12,251 nucleotides of DNA from JBHHYN01 sp046757565. GTDB taxonomy: Bacteria > Pseudomonadota > Gammaproteobacteria > Eutrophobiales > Eutrophobiaceae. This document shows, in pieces, positions 1-6,205 of the stretch; the stretch's first letter is position 1; every line of letters begins with the position of its first letter. The DNA lies in NCBI GenBank assembly GCA_046757565.1, contig JBHHYN010000086.1, positions 1 through 12,251 on the forward strand, written 5' to 3'. Both the position numbers and the translations under genes were made by a program. The notes under the pieces are model-generated. The model made no database searches, was not told the DNA's origin, and saw only the letters and a list, made by a program, of their open reading frames with translations.

Positions 1-113
1 CTAATATCTATTCAGAAAATCGGGGATGGGGAATTAACCGCTGACAAACTACTCAAAATACTAGTTCGTCCGGCTCATATCAGACATCAATCGACAACTA
101 TGGAGAGAATTGA

Positions 114-764
114 ATGCAGTCAAACAAGTTGTTACGCATCATATTATTGTCTGTGTTGCTGGCCGGTATTACGGTTGCAATTTACTACCACAAGCAGTTC
201 GATGCCGCTGCCCTGGAACATTGGCTACAGGGCACGGGCCCGGCTGCGCCGCTGCTGTTCATGGCCATCTATATCCTGGCCACAGTACTTTTTATACCGG
301 GTTCAGTGTTGACACTCGCGGGTGGCGCCCTGTTCGGCCCACTGTACGGTACTTTCTATAACCTCACCGGCGCCACCATTGGTGCGACGTGTGCGTTTCT
401 GCTTGCCAGGTATTTATCCTCAAACTGGATTCAGGGAAAAACCGGCGGCCGGCTGAAACAACTTAAAAAAGGGGTGGAAGACGAAGGCTGGCGCTTCGTA
501 GCGTTTGTTCGTCTGGTGCCGTTATTCCCGTTTGACCTGCTGAACTACGCCCTGGGGCTGACCCGCATCAAACTCTCCCATTACATTATCGCCTCCTATC
601 TGTGCATGTTGCCCGGCACGTTTGCATATACCTATCTGGGTTATGCCGGCCGCGAAGCGGTGACCGGGAGTGAAGGAATGATCCAGAAAGGTCTGCTGGC
701 GCTGGCGCTGTTGGCAATCGTGCTGTTTCTACCGCGCCTCATCACCCGCATGCGTCAAGTTTAG
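114..764 (+). CDS. TVP38/TMEM64 (DedA-like, VTT domain) membrane protein
   Basis: 216-residue integral inner-membrane protein of the TVP38/TMEM64 (SNARE-associated, VTT) family. Members of this wider DedA superfamily are linked to lipid or small-molecule movement across membranes, but this member's substrate cannot be read from the sequence. An N-terminal hydrophobic segment (about residues 7-24) is followed by further segments at about 47-70, 84-100, 155-175 and 192-208. The family's Gly-rich core is visible at 70-98 (GGALFGPLYG, then GATIGA), as is the second conserved block at 131-150 (FVRLVPLFPFDLLNYALGL), with its Arg and Pro residues. Length is typical. The ATG at 114 is preceded by GGAGAG seven bases upstream, which decides this start over nearby ATGs in other frames. 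It stands alone, convergent with the DUF1244 gene. Family assignment is firm; function is not. Confidence 0.9.
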   Translation: MQSNKLLRIILLSVLLAGITVAIYYHKQFDAAALEHWLQGTGPAAPLLFMAIYILATVLFIPGSVLTLAGGALFGPLYGTFYNLTGATIGATCAFLLARYLSSNWIQGKTGGRLKQLKKGVEDEGWRFVAFVRLVPLFPFDLLNYALGLTRIKLSHYIIASYLCMLPGTFAYTYLGYAGREAVTGSEGMIQKGLLALALLAIVLFLPRLITRMRQV

Positions 765-770
765 GTTATT

Positions 771-805
771 TAAGGGGAAAGGTACTGACGAATCCCCTTA
801 TTCTT
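771..805. terminator. possible bidirectional terminator between convergent genes
   Basis: An 8-bp perfect stem (771-778 with 793-800) encloses a 14-base loop and is followed on the + strand by a short T-rich stretch. On the - strand the stem is followed by AAATAACC, so termination in that direction would be weak. It sits between the stop of the TVP38-type gene and the stop codon of the DUF1244 gene (798-800), and could serve both. The long loop and poor T tract make it a moderate candidate only. Confidence 0.4.
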
Positions 806-1094
806 GGGCCTGACGCCTGGCATAAGCCTCCTTCTGCTCCGGTGTCGCTTCCTTGCTATATTTTTCTTTCCATTCATTATATGGCATACCATAGATAATC
901 TCCCTTGCCTCCTCATAATCCAGGTTGATACCGCGTTCTTCCGCCGCTGCCTTGTACCATTTCGACAGGCAGTTTCGGCAAAACCCGGCCAGTATCATCA
1001 GATCAATATTCTGTACATCGGTATTATCACGGAAATGCTGCACCAACCGCCGAAAGGCAGCGGCCTCGAGTTCTACTTTTGTCTTTTCGTCCAT
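798..1094 (-). CDS. DUF1244 (SMc04008-like) family protein
   Basis: 98-residue soluble, mostly helical, charged protein. The segment GFCRNCLSKWYKAAAEE (about residues 37-53), with two Cys three residues apart, is the hallmark of the DUF1244/SMc04008-like family, a small conserved proteobacterial family of unknown function. I infer a metal or redox role is possible from the CxxC-like pair (C39, C42), but nothing proves it. The start is supported by GGAGGT four bases upstream of the ATG. Its 3' end abuts the convergent TVP38-type gene, and its 5' side faces a long hairpin-rich gap, so it is probably transcribed alone. Confidence 0.88.
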   Translation of the reverse strand: MDEKTKVELEAAAFRRLVQHFRDNTDVQNIDLMILAGFCRNCLSKWYKAAAEERGINLDYEEAREIIYGMPYNEWKEKYSKEATPEQKEAYARRQAQE

Positions 1095-1142
1095 CCTGAC
1101 CTCCAGTTTGAAAGGGTTAAGCTACAAACAATTAGTAGATTC

Positions 1143-1260
1143 CCCCGGCTAAAGCCGGGGTACTTACCGTTACGGTTCTTCGAACCGAGTGCCAAAGCTA
1201 AATCGCTTTGGCCGCTCATTCATACACGGGTAAACCCGTGGTATTCTGCCATTTTGTGGC
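1143..1260. repeat. Cluster of short palindromes, part A (REP-like hairpins)
   Basis: Five consecutive short inverted repeats lie back to back. Stems: 1143-1149/1154-1160 (7 bp, loop TAAA), 1173-1178/1182-1187 (6 bp), 1191-1198/1205-1212 (8 bp, loop TAAATC), 1225-1230/1235-1240 (6 bp, loop TAAA) and a weak one at 1248-1251/1257-1260. The octamer TGGCCGCT occurs twice nearby. The GC stem with TAAA loop recurs, which looks like a family of REP-type palindromes rather than chance. No open frame with coding character covers it. REP-like elements are often mobilised by RAYT transposases, but none is in the window. Confidence 0.6.
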
Positions 1261-1311
1261 CGCTGTTATAAACACACCCGCAGCAAGTTGGCAGGGTATT
1301 AACGACATCAA

Positions 1312-1512
1312 GCCGGATTCATTCCGGCATCCAGTCAAATAGTGCACCGCTGGAACTTGTCCCGTACTTGACACGGGAGCGGACATTGTCTTACTGGGCA
1401 ATGATTGTTCCTACAATCATATTGCATTCCCACCATCCATGGCGGTCATTCCTGCTACCGGCTCGTAGGCCGGCACAAGCTTCGCAGGAATAACATCAAC
1501 GCAGCAAGCTGC
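1312..1512. repeat. Cluster of short palindromes, part B
   Basis: The second half of the same gene-free stretch holds more inverted repeats. These are 1312-1317/1323-1328 (GCCGGA/TCCGGC), 1360-1365/1373-1378 nested in a 1347-1351/1378-1382 outer stem, 1384-1388/1399-1403, 1401-1408/1413-1420 (8 bp, loop TCCT), the nested structure at 1448-1491, and 1501-1504/1509-1512. I see no gene here; short frames through it have no start signal or recognisable protein. The region from 1095 to 1584 is best read as a non-coding repeat sink between two - strand genes. Confidence 0.5.
1446..1494. repeat. Nested inverted repeat of the GTCATTCC...GGAAT type
   Basis: TCATTCCTGC at 1446-1455 pairs with GCAGGAAT at 1484-1491 (8 bp of perfect outer stem). 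It encloses a smaller CCGGC/GCCGG stem (1458-1462/1469-1473). The GTCATTCC-stem-GGAAT layout resembles the common intergenic palindromes found in many proteobacterial genomes. The likeness is by eye. A fragment with similar ends (CATTCCGGCATCCAG) lies at 1320-1334. Confidence 0.45.
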
Positions 1513-1547
1513 GGGAAATTAAACTCAAAGAGATTAAAAATACATCA

Positions 1548-1581
1548 ACTGACAATTGACAACGGACAAATCACAACGGAC
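1548..1581. repeat. Short degenerate tandem repeats downstream of the response regulator
   Basis: Related short units follow each other here: CTGACAATTGACAACGGAC, then AAATCACAACGGAC. The 9-mer ACAACGGAC appears twice (1559-1567 and 1573-1581), and ACTGACA/ATTGACA are variants of one another. They lie just past the stop of the - strand response regulator. No terminator-like stem with a T tract was found for that operon, so where its transcript ends is unclear. Confidence 0.4.
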
Positions 1582-1584
1582 ATA

Positions 1585-2997
1585 TCATAAATCATATTTT
1601 TTTAATCGGTAACGCAGGGCCATGCGGGTGATCCCCAAATCACGCGCCGCTTTTGAAACATTGCCATGGGCGCGTTCCATGGCCAGTTTAATCAGGGTGA
1701 GTTCAGCTGATTCCAGCGTCATATTTTCTTCAATCGTCAACTCCTGTACATGGCTTGATGGTATCCCCAACGCCAGTGTGTCCGGGGTCAAGTTTCCCCC
1801 TCCGCTTAACAAGACGGCGCGTTCTATCATATGTTCTAATTCGCGCACATTTCCCGGCCAGGGGTAATCCCGGATGACTTTTTCTGATTCAGGCGTCAAT
1901 GCCACTTTTGAAAACCCGTATCTCCTGGCAGTCTGTCCTGCAAAATAGCGGGCCAGCAAAATAATATCATTACCCCGCTCATGAAGCGGCGGGATAACTA
2001 TTGATAATACGTTTAGCCGGAAATAGAGATCGGAGCGGAATTCCCCCTGCGTGGACATGCCGGCGATATCCCTGTTCGTCGCGGCGATAAACCAGGCTGC
2101 CACCGGCCGCTCCTGTGTGGTCCCAACCTTTCGAAGCGTACGTCTTTCCAGCACTGCAAGCAACTTGGATTGCAAATCGGGCGGCAACTCACCAATTTCA
2201 TCCATAAAAAGCACACCGTCTTCAGCTGCTTCAATCAACCCGGTCCTGGCGATGTGGGCGCTGGTGAATGCCCCCTTCTCGTGGCCGAATAGTTCGGCCT
2301 CTATCAGGTCCTTGGGCAGACTGGCGCAATCGACATGCACGAATGGTTTTGAGTTTCGATGACTGCGGATATGTAACAAGTGGGCAATAATATCCTTACC
2401 TGTCCCGGTTTCTCCCAGGATCAAGACGGTCGGGGGGATGGAATCAGCAGTCTGGGTCAATTGGCTGATACGTTCAACTTGCTGCCGGATAGTCCTGATG
2501 GCGGAGCAGTCGCCCAGAAATTCAACAGGCTCATTGGCATGCTGCTCCCTTTTTGAGGAGTAGTTCAGCTTACGGCTTAATTCATCTCTCTCAAACACTT
2601 TCTCCACGTTGATCATCAATTCATCCAGGTCAACCGGTTTCTTGAGATAGTCCGAGGCGCCCAGTTTCATGGCCAGCACGGCATCTTCCACTTCTCCATA
2701 GGCCGACATAACCAGTACGGCGACAGCCGAATTCGACTGGTTGCGAATATCAGCCAGAAAATCCAGACCGGAACCGTCCGGAAGACGCATATCGAGCAGG
2801 ACCAGATCAGGAAGCTCGTCCTTGAACTGTTTTCTTGCTGCTGCCAGATCCCCGGCTATATCACTGTGATACCCTGTTCGATTGAGCCGTTTCCGTATTG
2901 CCTTGGCGAAGACCATTTCATCCTCCACTATGAGGACACGTTTTTCCTGCACGGGTACTTCTGTTGACGTAATGATGGGATGTTGATCCTGTGTCAT
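1585..2997 (-). CDS. NtrC-family sigma-54-dependent response regulator
   Basis: 470-residue cytoplasmic activator with the three classic modules. The receiver domain (about 20-135) has acidic pocket E25-D26, phospho-acceptor D69 in LLDMRLPDG, S98 and K120. The AAA+ sigma-54 interaction domain (about 158-395) has Walker A GETGTGKD (195-202), Walker B FMDEIGE (264-270) and arginine fingers in FRSDLYFRLNV. The Fis-type HTH is at about 444-467 (GNVSKAARDLGITRMALRYRL). It should hydrolyse ATP to remodel the sigma-54 holoenzyme at enhancer-linked promoters after phosphorylation by the kinase encoded just upstream. The sigma-54-contacting loop reads GAFTSA (242-247) instead of GAFTGA, an unusual substitution in an otherwise intact protein. 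Its ATG overlaps the kinase stop (ATGA), indicating translational coupling. Target genes are unknown; the divergent pqqA is the nearest candidate. Confidence 0.95.
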   Translation of the reverse strand: MTQDQHPIITSTEVPVQEKRVLIVEDEMVFAKAIRKRLNRTGYHSDIAGDLAAARKQFKDELPDLVLLDMRLPDGSGLDFLADIRNQSNSAVAVLVMSAYGEVEDAVLAMKLGASDYLKKPVDLDELMINVEKVFERDELSRKLNYSSKREQHANEPVEFLGDCSAIRTIRQQVERISQLTQTADSIPPTVLILGETGTGKDIIAHLLHIRSHRNSKPFVHVDCASLPKDLIEAELFGHEKGAFTSAHIARTGLIEAAEDGVLFMDEIGELPPDLQSKLLAVLERRTLRKVGTTQERPVAAWFIAATNRDIAGMSTQGEFRSDLYFRLNVLSIVIPPLHERGNDIILLARYFAGQTARRYGFSKVALTPESEKVIRDYPWPGNVRELEHMIERAVLLSGGGNLTPDTLALGIPSSHVQELTIEENMTLESAELTLIKLAMERAHGNVSKAARDLGITRMALRYRLKKYDL

Positions 2998-4502
2998 GGT
3001 TTATGTATATCCACTGGTTCTATCGGTGCACTGACGATTGCCTCTGTTCCTGTAGTGTGCTCATTTCGTTTGAATTTCAGTTCCCATCCATGAGTCTGAC
3101 AAATCTTGAAGGCAACCGGGATGCCCAGACCGGTTCCGAAGCGCTTGGAGGAGGGACCGGGTTCCAGATTACCGGCCTGGGGCTCAAAAGGCAGCCCCGG
3201 GCCATTGTCAATCATCCTGATCAGAAAATTTTCTTTCTCCCTTTCAAAACAGATAAGTAACAGACCCGATTCGGGCGATGCCTCGATGGCATTGACCAAA
3301 AGCCCGTATAACGCCTGCTCCATTAAATCGGGATCCACTGACAGCTCCATATCGTGCTGCCAGTTTTTACGTTCAAGCCGGATATTTTTTGCTTCAAGCT
3401 TGGGTTTCAGAAGCGTTAGCGTTGCCTCAAGCATTGCTGACGCCCTGATCCGCTTTATATCCGGTTTCAGTGGGTGCAGATAGGAAACCAATGCGTTCAC
3501 CCACCGGTTCAAGCGGTCAATTGTATCGATAATAGCATGTCTGCTTTCCCTGATTTCATCCGCATCAGTAATATCTTCAAGTACCTGAACCGTCGCACGA
3601 ATACTCGCCAGGGGATTACGGATATTATGCGCCACGACCGGGACAAGGGTCCCCAGAGCTGCCTGTTTTTCACTCTCGATGAGGGCGTCACGGCTTGAGG
3701 CAAGGTCTTTTGCCATACGGTTGATAGAACCGGCAATTTCCGAGACCTCCTTAACGCCCTGCTCCGGTATCCGGTGTTGCAAGCGGCCATGACTGATGAC
3801 GCTTGCACCTTGCATTACCGTCGCCATCGGTTGCATAAATTTGATGCGTAGAATATGCCTGCTGAACAGGACCAGAGCGACAGCCAGCAGGAAAAAAACA
3901 GGGATTAATACCGGGGCATACTGCGTCCAATGCCCTATGGTCTTATCCAATTGTTTATGCTCCTCCTCCAGCATCGATTTGAAGTGATGGTAGCTGTTCT
4001 CGAATTTGCCCACCATGTGTTCCGCAAAGCTGGGATTCAGGATCTTAAGGCGGACAAAATAATTCATGGCATAGGGATCATTAAAAATATTATTCATATC
4101 CTTTTGCAATTCACGATAGGAACGCTGCATCGCCTGGATGGCGTCATCCTCGCGCCGGGACGCCGATTCCTGCCGCAATCGATTGAAGTGTTTGTCTATG
4201 CCACGGGAATATTCCGCATACAGATCGAGGGCTTTGGGATCTTCCATGAGACGGGCGCGCATGACCTTCTCCATCTGCGCAAAGAGTTCACTCCGGATCT
4301 GCTCGGTTACGTAAATGAGTTTGTTAATCCGGACCGACTCGGTTGAGGTCTGTTGCCAGAAATAGGTGGAAAGACTGCCCAGCAGACCGGTAACCGCAAC
4401 CAGAAACAGAAAGGCTATTTCATGGATACTAAGTAAACTCTTCAGGGATCGCACGCTATGTAGCATCATTGAATCAGTATAACCGATAGGAATGTGGTTC
4501 AT
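2994..4502 (-). CDS. Membrane sensor histidine kinase, partner of the NtrC-type regulator
   Basis: About 502 residues. Order of parts: first membrane helix (about 28-47), a periplasmic sensor region of roughly 145 residues that looks mainly helical, second membrane helix (about 196-215), HAMP linker (about 216-270), HisKA dimerisation domain with phospho-acceptor H292 in VAHNIRNPLASIR, then a HATPase domain with N box LLVNAIEAS (N404), DNGPGL (D432) and GTGLGI (456-461). It should autophosphorylate on H292 and pass the phosphate to D69 of the overlapping downstream regulator. The signal is unknown; the sensor region matches no domain I can name. The start is uncertain: I use the ATG at 4502, but a TTG at 4511 and paired ATGs about 11 codons inside are also possible, and none has a clear ribosome binding site. 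It is divergent from pqqA. Confidence 0.93.
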   Translation of the reverse strand: MNHIPIGYTDSMMLHSVRSLKSLLSIHEIAFLFLVAVTGLLGSLSTYFWQQTSTESVRINKLIYVTEQIRSELFAQMEKVMRARLMEDPKALDLYAEYSRGIDKHFNRLRQESASRREDDAIQAMQRSYRELQKDMNNIFNDPYAMNYFVRLKILNPSFAEHMVGKFENSYHHFKSMLEEEHKQLDKTIGHWTQYAPVLIPVFFLLAVALVLFSRHILRIKFMQPMATVMQGASVISHGRLQHRIPEQGVKEVSEIAGSINRMAKDLASSRDALIESEKQAALGTLVPVVAHNIRNPLASIRATVQVLEDITDADEIRESRHAIIDTIDRLNRWVNALVSYLHPLKPDIKRIRASAMLEATLTLLKPKLEAKNIRLERKNWQHDMELSVDPDLMEQALYGLLVNAIEASPESGLLLICFEREKENFLIRMIDNGPGLPFEPQAGNLEPGPSSKRFGTGLGIPVAFKICQTHGWELKFKRNEHTTGTEAIVSAPIEPVDIHKP

Positions 4503-4601
4503 ATAGACCAAAACTACCGATTCACGGCAACCACTTTGTCGTTAAACGTCACGGATCCGGTTAGATTAAGGCTTGGCAGAATAAAAACCAGTCAGTTTAA
4601 C

Positions 4602-4631
4602 TAATTGATTAACATAATTTAATATCAATTA
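4602..4631. promoter_or_regulatory. AT-rich inverted repeat in the divergent control region, possible activator site
   Basis: TAATTGAT (4602-4609) and ATCAATTA (4624-4631) are a perfect 8-bp inverted repeat whose half-site centres are 22 bases apart, about two DNA turns. It lies between the kinase gene and the pqqA-like gene, about 20 bases before the sigma-54-like element. This is the layout of a dimeric regulator's operator, and the adjacent NtrC-type regulator is the obvious candidate. In such AT-rich DNA a chance repeat is possible. Seen: the repeat. Inferred: binding. Confidence 0.35.
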
Positions 4632-4650
4632 ATTTGAATAGCGCAGTATT

Positions 4651-4668
4651 TGGCATGGAATTAGGCTT
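4651..4668 (+). promoter_or_regulatory. Sigma-54-like (-24/-12) promoter candidate for pqqA
   Basis: TTGGCATG at 4650-4657 matches the -24 box of sigma-54 promoters well. The following GGCTTT (4664-4669) offers a GC for the -12 box, but one base further away than the strict 10-base GG-to-GC spacing. Transcription would begin near 4677, leaving a leader of about 75 bases with two hairpins. The presence of a sigma-54 activator gene next door raises the interest; the spacing defect lowers the confidence. Confidence 0.3.
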
Positions 4669-4678
4669 TGAGACATGT

Positions 4679-4709
4679 GCTTCTGTCAGAAGCGCCCCGG
4701 TTTACCGGG
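4679..4709 (+). promoter_or_regulatory. Two adjacent hairpins in the pqqA leader
   Basis: GCTTCT (4679-4684) pairs with AGAAGC (4688-4693) across a 3-base loop. Directly after it, CCCGG (4696-4700) pairs with CCGGG (4705-4709) across a TTTA loop and is followed by a T-rich stretch (TTTATTGTATGTTTAAT). The second stem could act as an attenuator or weak terminator ahead of the ribosome binding site, or could be another member of the TAAA/TTTA-loop palindromes found at 1143-1240. Confidence 0.4.
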
Positions 4710-4750
4710 TTTATTGTATGTTTAATCTTTAATAGTTAAGGAGAATTGTC

Positions 4751-4852
4751 ATGAAATGGGAAACCCCAGCATATAATGACATTCGTTTCGGCTTTGAAGT
4801 CACCATGTACATCAATAACAAGTTGCTTACTGGATGTAAGCAAGGGGCGTGA
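4751..4852 (+). CDS. pqqA: PqqA-like PQQ precursor peptide (orphan, C-terminally extended)
   Basis: A 33-codon gene too short for usual gene finders. The peptide begins MKWETP, continues through a DIRFGFE segment, and carries Glu16 and Tyr20 in E-V-T-M-Y. These are the two residues, at the standard positions, that the radical SAM enzyme PqqE cross-links to build pyrroloquinoline quinone. A strong ribosome binding site (AAGGAG, 4738-4743) lies seven bases before the ATG. Known PqqA peptides usually end a few residues after the Tyr (like INNK here). This one runs on for nine residues (LLTGCKQGA), including a Cys, over a perfect DNA hairpin. No pqqB, C, D, E or F is in the window. A strong terminator at 4943-4973 closes the transcript, so this is a monocistronic or extra copy, or the pqq operon lies elsewhere. 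Identity as PqqA is strong on motif; whether it is the working precursor is open. Confidence 0.9.
   Translation: MKWETPAYNDIRFGFEVTMYINNKLLTGCKQGA
4823..4843 (+). other. Perfect hairpin inside the pqqA C-terminal extension
   Basis: TTGCTTAC (4823-4830) pairs perfectly with GTAAGCAA (4836-4843) around a 5-base loop. The stem starts at the first base after the codon for Lys24, where most PqqA peptides would end, and finishes just before the stop codon. It may be an mRNA stability or processing element, or the scar of an insertion that removed the original stop. The following 90 bases (4853-4942) are purine-rich with repeated GAGCG/AGGAG words and hold no recognisable gene. Confidence 0.6.
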
Positions 4853-4942
4853 GCACGACCGCAGGGATGCGGGAGATAGAGCGAAGCAGGAGGCCAGAGC
4901 CGAGGAGCGGAAGCTTGATGGACCAGACTCGATATGCCGAAT

Positions 4943-4973
4943 AATAAGGGGCCAATCGGCCCCTTATTTTTTT
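4943..4973 (+). terminator. Strong rho-independent terminator after pqqA
   Basis: An 11-bp perfect stem (4943-4953 with 4958-4968), with a GGGGCC/GGCCCC core and an AATC tetraloop, is followed by a run of T bases through 4973. It ends the pqqA transcript about 90 bases after the stop codon and isolates it from the operon beginning at 5071. The 97 bases from 4974 to 5070 must therefore hold the promoter of that operon, but I see no convincing -35/-10 pair there. Confidence 0.92.
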
Positions 4974-5070
4974 GTCGGGAGCGGGCATGCTATCATGTTA
5001 CCGGTCAGCAAAAGTATAAACGACGGCATCGATCACTACATCAAAATTATGCGGCCGGGATGACACTCTA

Positions 5071-5682
5071 TTGTCTGAATTGTTCCAACATATAACAGCT
5101 CCTAACGGCAGGAAACACCTCTTTTTACCTGTTTTCCTGTTCTCACTTATCGCAGGTCACAGCCTCACTCCCGGTGCACAAGCGTCTGATAATGGATACC
5201 GGATCGAAATTTCAAAATCCGCCCGGCAGCTAAGAGTCATTCTTGGCAATCAAACAATAAGAAGCTATCGAATTGCATACGGGAAGGGTACGGACGGGTC
5301 CAAGCGGCGTTTCGGTGATAATAAAACACCGGCAGGCATCTATAAAATCATGGACTTCAGACCTGATAGTAAATTCCATTACTTTATGTTGATAAATTAT
5401 CCCAACCTGCTGGACGCCTGGCATGGATACAGGGACAAAACGATCACTCCCGGCGAATTCAAGCAAATAGCAAGCGCCTATCATTACAACCATATGCCTC
5501 CGCAAAATACCGCTCTTGGGGGTTATATAGGCATTCATGGTATAGGCGAAGTGACCGGGAAAAAGATAAAAATACATGAACGCTACAACTGGACAGAGGG
5601 ATGTGTGGCACTCAGAAACGAAGAAATCAACGAATTGCGTAACTATGTCTCGATTGGTACCCGGGTTACCATCACGGAATGA
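5071..5682 (+). CDS. L,D-transpeptidase (YkuD domain), exported
   Basis: 203-residue protein with a signal peptide (hydrophobic stretch about 17-32, likely cleavage after AQA near residue 38) and a YkuD catalytic domain filling the rest. Family features seen: FGDNKTPAGIYKI (81-93), GIHGIGE with catalytic-region His156, and WTEGCVALRN with nucleophile Cys178. The usual Ser before Gly-Cys is replaced by Glu. Enzymes of this family form 3-3 peptidoglycan cross-links or attach proteins to peptidoglycan in the periplasm. The start is a TTG, the only sensible start codon that keeps the signal peptide (a second TTG lies three codons on); the ribosome binding site is weak. Its end overlaps the DUF302 gene, so it leads the six-gene operon and probably anchors that system's work to the cell wall. 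Confidence 0.85.
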   Translation: MSELFQHITAPNGRKHLFLPVFLFSLIAGHSLTPGAQASDNGYRIEISKSARQLRVILGNQTIRSYRIAYGKGTDGSKRRFGDNKTPAGIYKIMDFRPDSKFHYFMLINYPNLLDAWHGYRDKTITPGEFKQIASAYHYNHMPPQNTALGGYIGIHGIGEVTGKKIKIHERYNWTEGCVALRNEEINELRNYVSIGTRVTITE

Positions 5683-6205
5683 ACACTCCCTGTTTTCCTG
5701 CGTATGGCACGGCCGTGCATGGCCGGTTTGCTTTCTGCTCCCGCTTATTTGCGCCTTCTTCTCCTTTTCAACTACTTCGGCAGCAAGAGAAACAGACCTT
5801 CTTGAAGTTACGACTGATAAATTGCTGATTGATGTAGTGGATGATGCCGAATTCGCCATTACAGAACGGAATTTCCGTGTAATCGGAAGGTTGCATATCG
5901 GCAAGGGGATTAGAGAGCGTGGTAACCCCGGTTATCCCGATTATGAAGTAATCATGTTCTGTAGTTTGACATACGCTGAACAGATGTTTGATCTGGATCC
6001 CGGAATGGTTAATTTTTGTCCCATGAAAGTGACCATCAGGGACACCGGTAAGGAAGTCGTGATTGCAACACCGCTGTTACCCGAAAACTTCGCTAACGAC
6101 AGAATGAACAAGGTCACCGCTAAAATTAACCGTCAGCTCCGCGAGATCGTTGAATTCGCCAGGAAGGACTGGTTGGAACTGTATGAAAAACAGCAGAAAC
6201 CATGA
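5645..6205 (+). CDS. DUF302 family protein with N-terminal export signal
   Basis: About 186 residues from the ATG at 5645; longer and shorter starts are possible because this end overlaps the L,D-transpeptidase gene by 38 bases. A hydrophobic segment (WPVCFLLPLICAFFSFSTTSAA, about 26-47) looks like a signal peptide with cleavage near Ala47. The mature part matches the DUF302 fold: GRLHIGKGIRERG, then YEVIMFCSLTYAEQM and NFCPMKVTIRDTG, with the late stretch VVIATPLLPE. It keeps two Cys in the core (about 106 and 125). DUF302 proteins are small, of unsettled function, and often seen in sulfur- or metal-related settings. Here it sits in the envelope operon and would be periplasmic. The domain call is good; its role and exact start are not settled. 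Confidence 0.78.
   Translation: MSRLVPGLPSRNEHSLFSCVWHGRAWPVCFLLPLICAFFSFSTTSAARETDLLEVTTDKLLIDVVDDAEFAITERNFRVIGRLHIGKGIRERGNPGYPDYEVIMFCSLTYAEQMFDLDPGMVNFCPMKVTIRDTGKEVVIATPLLPENFANDRMNKVTAKINRQLREIVEFARKDWLELYEKQQKP

Noticed and set aside
1..312. Open frame on the + strand from the window edge through 312
   Set aside because: It would overlap the well-supported TVP38-type gene by about 200 bases, and its later part is plainly an out-of-frame reading of that gene (Cys- and Arg-rich). The first 113 bases alone show no recognisable protein.
1143..1512. CRISPR array
   Set aside because: The palindromes differ in sequence and spacing and there is no constant repeat with unique spacers of even length; no cas genes are near.
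4776..5063. 95-codon open frame covering the pqqA tail, the terminator and the gap before the L,D-transpeptidase
   Set aside because: It starts inside pqqA in another frame, runs through a strong terminator and has an Arg/Glu-rich composition expected from the purine-rich DNA. No ribosome binding site supports it.
4995..5063. 22-codon frame starting MLPVSKS before the L,D-transpeptidase
   Set aside because: A loose GGAGCGGG lies upstream, but the peptide matches nothing I know and so short a frame arises easily by chance.
5230..5904. 224-codon - strand frame across the L,D-transpeptidase and DUF302 genes
   Set aside because: It is antisense to two genes with clear domain signatures and shows no family features of its own.
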